From assembly GCA_900550965.1 (NCBI GenBank), contig URUC01000005.1, forward strand, positions 1-39,444: 39,444 nucleotides of DNA, given 5' to 3'. This document shows, one piece after another, positions 8,829 to 16,364 of the stretch (the stretch's first letter is position 1; the number at the start of each line of letters is the position of its first letter). This stretch comes from an uncultured Collinsella sp. GTDB lineage: Bacteria; Actinomycetota; Coriobacteriia; Coriobacteriales; Coriobacteriaceae. Under the pieces are notes generated by a model. It did not search any database and had not been told where the DNA came from. It worked only from the letters and a program-made list of their open reading frames with translations. The translations under genes and the position numbers were made by a program.

Positions 8829-8974
8829 GGTCCGCTCGCAACAAGGTTAACGCAGGAACCCGCCCTCGAGAGGGGTTTTCTAAGGCAACATCCCGCAGCC
8901 GCGAAGCGGCGAGGACGTTGCCGTGAAAACCCCGCAGGGGGCGGGTTCCAAACGGCAAAGATTACGAGCGGACC
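8829..8974 (-). repeat. Nested palindromic intergenic element, copy B
   Basis: The outermost arms GGTCCGCTCG (8829-8838) and CGAGCGGACC (8965-8974) pair perfectly and reach into the pheT 3' end. Inside, GGAACCCGCCC pairs with GGGCGGGTTCC (8855-8949), then GGTTTTC with GAAAACC, GGCAAC with GTTGCC, and the tip is GCCGCGAAGCGGC. The core matches copy A at 80-171, with stem bases changed on both sides. There is no T-run. Confidence 0.75.
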
Positions 8975-11415
8975 TCGCCGTTTACGCCCTTGCACACCTT
9001 GGTGACAATCTTCTGGTGCGCCTTCTCGACCTCTTCGCTGGTAAGCGTGTGGTCGTCCGAGCGATACGTGAGCGCGAAGGCCATGGACTTCTTGCCCGCA
9101 CCGATGCGGACCGGATCGCGGTAGACATCGAACAGGCGCACGCCCTCGAGCAGCTTGCCGCCGGCGCTGGTAATGCGACGCTCAAGGTCCTCGCAAGTCA
9201 CGGCGTTGTCGACCACAATGGCAAGATCGTGCTCAACAGCCGGGTACTGCGAGAACTCGCGATAGTTCTCCTGGCTGCGGGCGCCCTTGATCAGCTTGTC
9301 CAAGTCGAGCTCAAAGGCAACGACGACCTCATCGATGCCCATCGCCTCGCGCGCCTCGGGGTGAATCTCGCCGACCCAGCCCAGCACGGTTCCGCCGGAC
9401 AGAACCTCGGCCGCACGACCCGGCTGCAAGAAAGCGTAGCCCTCGCCCTCGACGGGACGGAAGCGAACCTTCTCGATGCGCAGCTGGGCGAGCAGCTCCT
9501 CGACAATGCCCTTGCCAAAGAAGAAGCGCAGCTTGCGGTACTTCATGTTCCAGGACTGCTCGCTCCACTGGCCCGAGAGCACACCCGCCACGGACTTGGT
9601 CTCCTTGGGCAGGCTGGCGTTCTCGCGACCGTGGAACAGGCTGCCGACCTCGTACAGGTGCACGTTGGGCGTACCGTGCGCCTCGTTGTAGGCCACGGAC
9701 TGCAGCAGGCCCGGCAGCAGCGAACGACGCATCTCGGTCTGCTCGGCCACCAGCGGATTCATGAGCACCACGGGGTAGCCGCGGCCTTCGGTGGACATGC
9801 CAATCTTCTCCAGGTCGCCCGGAGCGGCAAAGCCAAAGGTCGTGGTCTCGTTGAGGCCACAGGCGCGCAGGATCTCGCCGACCTTGCGGGTAAGCTTCTG
9901 CTCGCGCGTCAGGCCGCCGATGTGGTTCTTGGCAGCCGGAATGGTCGCCGTGACGCGACCCATGCCCCACAGGCGCAGGACCTCCTCGATCAGGTCGATC
10001 TCACGCGGCAGGTCGGGACGGAAGCTCGGCGGCGTGACCATAAAGTCCTCGCCGTCGCGCTCGACGGTGCAGCCCAGGCGGGTGAGCGAGCGCTCGATAA
10101 AGTCGGGCTCGATGTCGGCACCGCAGATGGCGTGCACACGGGCCAGGCGCAGCTTAATGCTGTCGATGGTCTTGGGCGCGGGGAACACGTCAACATAGCC
10201 GGGAGCAACCTCGCCGCCGGCGATCTCTTCGATGAGCGCGCAGGTAACGTTGGCGACATCCACGCAGCCGGTCTCGTCAACCTGGCGCTCAAAGCGAATG
10301 GAGGCGTCGGAGATCAGCGACAGGTCACGGCTGGTGTGCGAGGTGCGGCCGGCGTTGAAGCAGGCGCTCTCGACCATCACGTCGACGGTTTCGTCCTCAA
10401 TCTCGGAATCCATGCCACCCATAACGCCGGCCAGCGCCACAGGACGCTCGCCGTCGGTGATGAGGCCCATGCCGGCGTCGAGCACGCGCTCCTCGCCGTC
10501 GAGCGTCGTGAACTTCTCATCCTGCCGGGCGGCGCGAACCACCACGCGACGGTGGCCATCGCGCTCGGCAAAGGTGTCCAGGTCAAAGGCGTGCAGCGGC
10601 TGACCGGTGAGCATCATCACGTAGTTGGTGATGTCGACGATGTTGTTGTGCGGGCGCACGCCCAGGGCGTTAAGGCGCTTGACCATCCAGTCGGGCGACG
10701 GGCCGACCTTCACGTTGCGCACGATGCGGGCGACATAGCGGTCGCACAGGCCCTCGTCGGCAATCTCGACCGAAAGCTCGTCGTCGGTCGCGCGGCCGGT
10801 CTCCGCCTTGATGGCGGGCAACTCAACGTGGAAATCACGGTCGAAGATGGCGCCGGTCTCGCGGGCCATGCCGATCATGGACAGGCAATCGGGACGGTTG
10901 GGCGTGATCTCGCAGTCGAGCACAGTATCACTCGAGCCCACGTACTCGGCAAACGGCATACCGCAGGGCGTGTCCTCGGGCAGAATCATGATGCCGGAGT
11001 GGTCGCCGCCCAGGCCGAGTTCGCGCGCAGAGCAGTTCATGCCCATGGACACGACGCCGCGAAGCTTGCTCTTCTTGATCTTGACGTCGCCGGGCAGGAC
11101 TGCGCCGATCATGGCCGTGACGATGTGGTCGCCGGCCTCGAAGTTCTGCGCGCCGCAGACGATCTGCAGCGGAGCGGGATTGCCGTCAGCGTCGAGGTTC
11201 TTGTCACCCACGTCGACCGAGCACACATACATGTGGTCGCTATCGGGGTGCGGGGTCTTGGTGAGCACCTTGGCAGTCACCACGTGGTCGAAGGACTCGC
11301 CCACGGTGTCGATCGCCTCGACCTCGGTGCCGGTACGGATATATTCGTCCGAAAGGGTCTTGGGATCCTCCGGAATATCGATCATGGTCTTGAGCCAGTC
11401 GTAAGAAACGCGCAT
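8962..11415 (-). CDS. pheT: Phenylalanine-tRNA ligase beta subunit
   Basis: Structural and tRNA-binding subunit of the alpha2-beta2 enzyme that charges tRNA-Phe. 817 residues, full length. The N-terminal tRNA-binding OB domain at about 40-150 includes KTPHPDSDHMYVCSVD; the B3/B4 editing domain and B5 domain follow. The C-terminal FDX-ACB anticodon-binding domain, from about 720, includes FPxxxHDLAIVV-like SQYPAVEHDLAIVV and the ending LTSEEVEKAH. The ATG follows AGGAGAG. It lies 162 bp after pheS, an unusually wide gap that holds the palindrome at 11475-11580, and is expected to share the pheS T-box control. Confidence 0.97.
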   Translation of the reverse strand: MRVSYDWLKTMIDIPEDPKTLSDEYIRTGTEVEAIDTVGESFDHVVTAKVLTKTPHPDSDHMYVCSVDVGDKNLDADGNPAPLQIVCGAQNFEAGDHIVTAMIGAVLPGDVKIKKSKLRGVVSMGMNCSARELGLGGDHSGIMILPEDTPCGMPFAEYVGSSDTVLDCEITPNRPDCLSMIGMARETGAIFDRDFHVELPAIKAETGRATDDELSVEIADEGLCDRYVARIVRNVKVGPSPDWMVKRLNALGVRPHNNIVDITNYVMMLTGQPLHAFDLDTFAERDGHRRVVVRAARQDEKFTTLDGEERVLDAGMGLITDGERPVALAGVMGGMDSEIEDETVDVMVESACFNAGRTSHTSRDLSLISDASIRFERQVDETGCVDVANVTCALIEEIAGGEVAPGYVDVFPAPKTIDSIKLRLARVHAICGADIEPDFIERSLTRLGCTVERDGEDFMVTPPSFRPDLPREIDLIEEVLRLWGMGRVTATIPAAKNHIGGLTREQKLTRKVGEILRACGLNETTTFGFAAPGDLEKIGMSTEGRGYPVVLMNPLVAEQTEMRRSLLPGLLQSVAYNEAHGTPNVHLYEVGSLFHGRENASLPKETKSVAGVLSGQWSEQSWNMKYRKLRFFFGKGIVEELLAQLRIEKVRFRPVEGEGYAFLQPGRAAEVLSGGTVLGWVGEIHPEAREAMGIDEVVVAFELDLDKLIKGARSQENYREFSQYPAVEHDLAIVVDNAVTCEDLERRITSAGGKLLEGVRLFDVYRDPVRIGAGKKSMAFALTYRSDDHTLTSEEVEKAHQKIVTKVCKGVNGEVRS

Positions 11416-11474
11416 GTAGCTCTCCTAGTTCTTAATCTCCGCAAAGGGAGGAATATCAAATGAAGACGTTCGCC

Positions 11475-11580
11475 TTAGGGTTGTCCAGGTGCCCCAGGTT
11501 GGCGTGAAAGAGGAGCGACGCGTACTAAAGGTACGCGAGCGACGGTTTGAACGCCAAGATGGGGTGCCTGGGCAAGCCTA
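11475..11580 (-). repeat. Long nested palindrome between pheS and pheT
   Basis: Outer arms begin TTAGGGTTGTCCAGG and end CCTGGGCAAGCCTAA (11475-11496 and 11559-11580), with a few mismatches or wobbles, and include the pheS stop codon. The inner stem TTGGCGT/ACGCCAA is perfect, and the tip is GCGTAC-taaag-GTACGC. The large internal loop carries GAGCGAC on both sides. It has no T-tail. It resembles copies A and B in architecture but not in sequence. Confidence 0.65.
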
Positions 11581-12654
11581 AAATTGGTTCAGGAAGCGCA
11601 TATCGCCCGTCATGAGCGTTCTGAGGTCCGGCAGGTCGTAGCGCAGGGCCGCGACGCGCTCGGCGCCAATACCAAAGGCGAAGCCGGTGTACTTCTCGGG
11701 GTCGATGCCGCAGTTGATCAGGACGTTGGGGTCGACCATGCCGCAGCCCAAGATCTCGATCCAGCCGCTGTGCTTGCAGAAGTTGCAGCCCTTGCCGCCG
11801 CACACGTGGCAGCTCACGTCCACCTCGCAGCTGGGCTCGGTGAAGGGGAAGAAGTGCGGGCGGTAACGCGTCTTGCGATCCTCGCCAAACATGCACTTAA
11901 CAAAGTAGTCGAGCGTGCCCTTCAGGTCGCCAAAGGTGATGCCCTCGTCGACGACCAGGCCCTCGATCTGGTTGAACTGCGGAAGGTGGCAGGCGTCGGC
12001 CGTGTCGGGACGGTAAACGGTGCCCGGGCAGATCATGTAGATGGGCGGCTTCTGCGACTCCATAGTGTGGATCTGCACGCCCGAAGTCTGGGTGCGCAGC
12101 AGCACGTCGGACTCGCCGTGGGCGTGAGCCTCGGGGTGCGCGACGCTGCCGGGGTTGTTGTCGACCACGTAGAAGGTATCGCGGGCCGAGCGGCTCGGGT
12201 GATCCATGGGAGCGTTGAGCGCGGTGAAGTTATAGTAGGAGGTGTCGACCATGGGGCCGGACTCGACGGTGTAGCCGATGCCGCAGAAGATGTCCTCGGC
12301 CTCCTCGATGATTTGCTTGATCAGGTGCTGGTGGCCGATCTGCGGACGGATGCCCGGCAGCGTGATGTCGACGGCGTCGTGCTCCAGTGCGCGCTTGAGG
12401 GCGGCGGCCTTCATCTCGGTGTTGCGCTCGTCGAGCATGCCCTCAATCAGCTGGCGCATCTCGTTGGCTCGCTTGCCCATCACGGGACGATCCTCGGGGG
12501 CGAGCTTGCCCATCATGCGCATCAGGCCGGTGATGCGGCCCTTGCGGCCGAGCAGCTCAACGCGCGCAGCCTCGAGCTTGGCTGCGTCGTCGGCGCCTGC
12601 GACGAGCTCCTTGGCCTCTTCCTCGAGTTTGACCAGATCATCAATCAGACTCAT
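11578..12654 (-). CDS. pheS: Phenylalanine-tRNA ligase alpha subunit
   Basis: Catalytic class II subunit of phenylalanyl-tRNA synthetase. 358 residues from the ATG at 12654 (MSLIDDLVK), with AAAGGGA just upstream. An N-terminal coiled-coil tRNA-binding arm (about 1-85) is followed by the catalytic domain, with GHQHLI, the motif 2 region around CPGTVYRPD, and the motif 3 region GFAFGIGAERVA near the end. A CHVCGGKGCNFC cysteine cluster near 285 is a feature of many actinobacterial PheS proteins. The open frame continues upstream to 13107, but that part is the T-box leader. First gene of pheST. Confidence 0.97.
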   Translation of the reverse strand: MSLIDDLVKLEEEAKELVAGADDAAKLEAARVELLGRKGRITGLMRMMGKLAPEDRPVMGKRANEMRQLIEGMLDERNTEMKAAALKRALEHDAVDITLPGIRPQIGHQHLIKQIIEEAEDIFCGIGYTVESGPMVDTSYYNFTALNAPMDHPSRSARDTFYVVDNNPGSVAHPEAHAHGESDVLLRTQTSGVQIHTMESQKPPIYMICPGTVYRPDTADACHLPQFNQIEGLVVDEGITFGDLKGTLDYFVKCMFGEDRKTRYRPHFFPFTEPSCEVDVSCHVCGGKGCNFCKHSGWIEILGCGMVDPNVLINCGIDPEKYTGFAFGIGAERVAALRYDLPDLRTLMTGDMRFLNQF

Positions 12655-12740
12655 GTCTTCCCTTTCGTCTCTCGCGCTCTCCGTTTGCCGAGGCGGCTGC
12701 CACCGTCTGGCGTTGTGAAAACGCGGCCCGGTTCGGTAAT

Positions 12741-13030
12741 AAAAAAACCGTCCTCGGGCATGTGCATTGCCCAAGGACGGTTGAATTCCGCGGTACCACC
12801 TTGTTTGACCCGGCGGATGTCTGGCCCGCCGCGCCCACTCTGTGCCCCTTGTCGCGAGGCTCACGGCTTCCCTACTGGGGCTTCGCCGCCGCTGGCCGCG
12901 TGCCCGTTGAGGTCGCTGCTCGGGAGTGAACGCTTGGCCCTTGTCACCGCAGGAAGGCTCGCAGCCCATGACCTTCCCTCTCTTGCCGGCGACGCGGCGG
13001 GCAAAACCCTCTCCGTCAACGCATTGGGTT
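12741..13030 (-). promoter_or_regulatory. T-box leader (Phe) of pheST
   Basis: On the minus strand the T-box core AAGGTGGTACCGCGGAATTC (12783-12802) is followed directly by a terminator hairpin at 12748-12782, whose stem begins AACCGTCC and which ends in a run of T. A TTC phenylalanine codon followed by A at 12928-12930 is the likely specifier. Uncharged tRNA-Phe should stabilise the antiterminator and switch on pheST. A -10-like TATCCT/TATAAC near 13029-13039 may start the transcript, but the -35 is unclear. Confidence 0.93.
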
Positions 13031-13160
13031 ATAGGATAACACATTCTGCGTGTGCATCGCCGCGTTCCGTTTTGTTCGCACTGGGTACAAGGCAGGTAGC
13101 TGTGCAAACTGGCCGCACGCCCACCCGTGGCGCTCGACCTGCGAGATCAAGGATATAGGT

Positions 13161-14744
13161 ATGGGAAAGAAACTCGATAAGAAGGCCAAGGCCGCCGTGG
13201 CAAAGGCTGCCAAGGGCGTCAAGGCTGCTAAAGTCGACAAGGCCGTCAAAAAGTTCCGCAAACTCGAGGGCAAGCTGTGGACTCGTGAGTACCTGCTCAA
13301 GATTGCCGAGTTCGATGGAGCGACGATTGCTCCTGCCAACGGCGCAGCAGCGCGTGCCGACGCCATGGGCACGCTTGCCGGCGAGCATCACAAGCTGCTG
13401 ACCAGTGAGAAGTCCGTTGAGCTCGTACGCTCGTTAGCGCGCGAGACCGTCGCCGGCGGCAAAATCGACGACCCTCAGCTGCTCGACGAGATCCGTGTGC
13501 TCGGCCGCGATCAACGTGAGGCCAGTGCCATCCCCACCGAAGAAGCCGAGGCCTGGACCAGGCTCACCTGCGAGGCGGACGCCGTGTGGCACAAGGCCAA
13601 GGCAGCCAACGACTGGGCGAGCTTTGAGACCTATGTGGATAGAATCGTCGCCCAACTTAAGCATCAGGCCGAGCTCATGGACCCCAAGCGCGATCCATAC
13701 GACGTTTGGCTCGACCAGTACGAGCGCGGCCTTTCCGCCAAGAGCTTCGATGCGTTTTGCGATGAGGTCAAGGCCACGGTCGTGCCGCTCGTGCACGCCA
13801 TCGGCGAGCGCGGCCAGCAGCCGGCTGCCGACTTTTTGCACGCCCACGTGCCCGAGGCTGCCCAGCGCGCCATGAGCTTCGACCTTATGAAGCTTGTCGG
13901 CCTGGACCTGGACGACACCACGCTTGCCTTTACCGAGCATCCGTTTAGCGAGGGCTTTGCCGTGGGTGATGCGCGCATCGCGACGCACATCTACGAGGAC
14001 GACTGCATCTCCAACGTCTACAGCATCATCCACGAGGCGGGGCACACCATGTACGAGCTGGGCGTCAATCCCGCCTATGCGCGCACATGCTTGGAGGGCG
14101 GCACCTCCATGGGCATCCACGAGAGCCAGAGCCGCTTTTTCGAGAACACCGTGGGTCGCAGCCGCGCCTTTATGGGCCCGCTGCTCGAGGTGCTGCGTCG
14201 TCACGCGCCCGAGGTCTACGGCGACGTCGACGAAGACACGCTCTACCGCGCCGTGAACATCGCGCAGCCGTCGTTGATCCGCACCGAGGCCGACGAGCTC
14301 ACCTATCCGCTGCATATTATGGTGCGCTACCAGATCGAGCGCATGCTGTTTGCCGGCGAGGCTACGGCCAAGGACATCCCCGCGCTTTGGAATCGCTTTA
14401 TGGACGAGTACCTGGGCATTCCCGTTCCCGACGACACGCACGGCTGCCTGCAGGATACGCATTGGAGCGGCGGTTCGTTTGGCTACTTCCCCACGTATGC
14501 GCTGGGTAGCGCCTACGATGCCATGTTTGTGCCGGCCATGTGCCGCGACGGTGTCGACCTCAATGGCGCCTGTGCGAGCGGCGACCTGGCACCCGTCCGC
14601 ACCTGGCTGGGCGAGCACATTTGGCAGTGGGGCCGCGCCAAAGACGCGCCGGAACTCATCAAGGGCGCCTGCGGCATGGCCTTTGACGCCCGCTACTACT
14701 GCAGCTACCTGCAGGACAAGTTCACCACGCTGTACGAGCTGTAA
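13161..14744 (+). CDS. Metallocarboxypeptidase, peptidase family M32
   Basis: Cytoplasmic zinc carboxypeptidase of the Taq/Pfu type that trims C-terminal residues from peptides. 527 residues, typical for the family. The zinc motif HEAGH is at 291-295 and the third ligand region HESQSRFFEN has Glu321; IRTEADELTYPLH is also characteristic of M32. The ATG at 13161 follows AAGGATATAGGT; the frame is open to 13050 but that extension has no family similarity. The first 35 residues are unusually rich in Lys and Ala. The gene is transcribed divergently from pheST and convergently with glmM. Confidence 0.93.
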   Translation: MGKKLDKKAKAAVAKAAKGVKAAKVDKAVKKFRKLEGKLWTREYLLKIAEFDGATIAPANGAAARADAMGTLAGEHHKLLTSEKSVELVRSLARETVAGGKIDDPQLLDEIRVLGRDQREASAIPTEEAEAWTRLTCEADAVWHKAKAANDWASFETYVDRIVAQLKHQAELMDPKRDPYDVWLDQYERGLSAKSFDAFCDEVKATVVPLVHAIGERGQQPAADFLHAHVPEAAQRAMSFDLMKLVGLDLDDTTLAFTEHPFSEGFAVGDARIATHIYEDDCISNVYSIIHEAGHTMYELGVNPAYARTCLEGGTSMGIHESQSRFFENTVGRSRAFMGPLLEVLRRHAPEVYGDVDEDTLYRAVNIAQPSLIRTEADELTYPLHIMVRYQIERMLFAGEATAKDIPALWNRFMDEYLGIPVPDDTHGCLQDTHWSGGSFGYFPTYALGSAYDAMFVPAMCRDGVDLNGACASGDLAPVRTWLGEHIWQWGRAKDAPELIKGACGMAFDARYYCSYLQDKFTTLYEL

Positions 14745-14806
14745 GGATTGACCAGCACGCCATCGCCAACGCCAACCATGTTGACGCCAATGTCTTGGCA
14801 ACGTCA

Positions 14807-14915
14807 GCGAAAACGACCCTAAGCGAGCAAGGTGACGTGAAATGAAAGGGCGCCGACCTCCTGGTCGCGCCCTTGAAATTGAACGTCAGGTTGCCGCTTG
14901 GGGCCGTTTGCAGCG
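14807..14915. repeat. Nested imperfect palindrome between pepM32 and glmM
   Basis: Outer arms AAACGACCCTAAGCG (to 14825) and CGCTTGGGGCCGTTT (from 14895) match at all but two positions. The next arms contain TGACGT and ACGTCA. The tip, at about 14846-14875, is AAGGGCGCCGACC/GGTCGCGCCCTT with one bulged C. It lies between convergent genes, so a bidirectional termination role is possible. Confidence 0.55.
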
Positions 14916-14922
14916 TCGAGCA

Positions 14923-14950
14923 GTTACGCGGTTTGGTAAAACCGCGTAAC
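14923..14950 (-). terminator. Perfect inverted repeat at the glmM stop codon
   Basis: GTTACGCGGTTT and AAACCGCGTAAC form a 12-bp perfect stem that overlaps the first base of the glmM stop codon. No T-run follows on the minus strand, so it may protect the mRNA end or assist termination rather than terminate by itself. Confidence 0.4.
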
Positions 14951-16281
14951 TACAGAGCCTCGAGTGCGTTGGCGATGCGCTTCATGGCGGCATCGGCGGA
15001 TGCTTGGTCGGGCGCCTCGGCCAGCACGCGGATAACCGACTCGGTTCCGCTCTTGCGTACGAGCACGCGGCCCTCGCCTGCCAGTGCAGCCTCGGCCTCG
15101 GCGATGGCGTTCTGCACGCCCATGTTCTCGAGCGCGGCGTCCTTGTCCGCCACGCGCACGGCCACCTGCGCCTGCGGTAGCAGCTTGCACGGAGCCGTGA
15201 GCTGCGAGAGCGTCTCGCGCTCGGCGCGGATCACTTCCATCACGCGCAGCGAGGTCATAATGCCGTCGCCCGTGCGCTCGATATCGCCAAAGATCGTATG
15301 GCCCGTCTGCTCGCCGCCCAGGCTGTAACCGCCCTCGCGCATCTTGGCATACACGTGACGGTCGCCCACACCGCTGGTCACGGCACTTAGGCCGGCAAGC
15401 TCCAACGACTTGATCAGGCCAAAGTTGCTGGCAATCGTCGGAACCACGGTACCGCCCGAAAGGCGACCGTGCTTGTTCAGGTACACGCCGCACACGTACA
15501 GGATCTGGTCGCCATCGACCACGCGACCGCGCTCGTCCACGGCCAGGCAGCGGTCGGCATCGCCGTCGTAGGCAAAGCCCACGTCCAGGCCCTGCTCCAC
15601 CACGTGGCGCTGCAGACGCTCCATATGCGTGGAGCCGCAGTCGACGTTGATGTTAAAACCATCAGGCGCGGCATTGATCACGCGCACGTCGGCGCCCAGC
15701 GCGTCGAACACCGGCTTGGCCACCGAGGACGCCGAGCCGTTGGCGCAGTCGATGCCGATCTTGACGCCCTGCAGCGAAAAGTTCGCGCTTGCGATGAGCG
15801 AGGCAATATAGCGGTTGCGACCTTGCATGTAGTCCACCGTGGCGCCAATGTGGTTGCCCGTTGCCAGCGGCACCTCGCTCTTGCCATCGATATAGTCCTC
15901 GATGAGCTCCAGTACGTCCTCGTCCATCTTAAAACCGTCGCTATTGACGAGCTTAATGCCGTTATCGCAAAACGGGTTGTGGCTCGCGCTGATCATGATG
16001 CCGCAATCGAAGCAGCCTTCCACGGTCTGATGTGCTACGCCCGGCGTGGGGATCACGTGCAGCATATAGGCGTCCGCACCGCTCGCGACCAGGCCACTCA
16101 CCAGCGCCGCCTCGAACATATAACTCGAGCGACGCGTGTCCTTACCCACGATGACGCGCGCCTTGCGCTCGCGGTTGGCGCCGTAATACCAGCCCACAAA
16201 ACGGCCAATCTTATAAGCGTGCTCTACCGTCAGCCCAACGTTGGCCTCACCGCGAAAGCCGTCGGTGCCAAAGTACTTCAT
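14950..16281 (-). CDS. glmM: Phosphoglucosamine mutase
   Basis: Converts glucosamine-6-phosphate to glucosamine-1-phosphate for UDP-GlcNAc and peptidoglycan synthesis. 443 residues, family length. It starts MKYFGTDGFRG, as GlmM proteins do. The phosphoserine motif ISASHNP has Ser100, the Mg2+ loop is DGDADRC, the sugar-recognition loop is GEQTGH, and the C-terminal phosphate-binding loop is RKSGTESVIRV. The ATG follows AAGGAGAG. An 11-bp hairpin lies just upstream (16301-16327), between this gene and the DUF4012 gene on the same strand. Confidence 0.95.
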   Translation of the reverse strand: MKYFGTDGFRGEANVGLTVEHAYKIGRFVGWYYGANRERKARVIVGKDTRRSSYMFEAALVSGLVASGADAYMLHVIPTPGVAHQTVEGCFDCGIMISASHNPFCDNGIKLVNSDGFKMDEDVLELIEDYIDGKSEVPLATGNHIGATVDYMQGRNRYIASLIASANFSLQGVKIGIDCANGSASSVAKPVFDALGADVRVINAAPDGFNINVDCGSTHMERLQRHVVEQGLDVGFAYDGDADRCLAVDERGRVVDGDQILYVCGVYLNKHGRLSGGTVVPTIASNFGLIKSLELAGLSAVTSGVGDRHVYAKMREGGYSLGGEQTGHTIFGDIERTGDGIMTSLRVMEVIRAERETLSQLTAPCKLLPQAQVAVRVADKDAALENMGVQNAIAEAEAALAGEGRVLVRKSGTESVIRVLAEAPDQASADAAMKRIANALEAL

Positions 16282-16293
16282 GCGCTCTCCTTA

Positions 16294-16327
16294 CAAAATA
16301 GGGGCGAACAGATTGCCTGTCCGCCCC
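16294..16327 (-). terminator. Hairpin upstream of glmM (terminator or attenuator)
   Basis: GGGGCGgACAG-gcaat-CTGTtCGCCCC followed by TATTTTG on the minus strand. It would end transcripts of the DUF4012 gene, but it also sits only about 12 nt before the glmM ribosome binding site. I see no clear glmM promoter below it, so partial read-through or attenuation is possible. Confidence 0.55.
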
Positions 16328-16364
16328 AAAATGGTACTCGATTATCTGCGCTACCAGAAAAACC

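Noticed and set aside
8923..11463. 846-residue open frame on the plus strand
   Set aside because: Antisense shadow of pheT, with the same low-information composition.
12655..13107. N-terminal extension of PheS
   Set aside because: The sequence is the T-box leader and terminator; a good ribosome binding site precedes the ATG at 12654.
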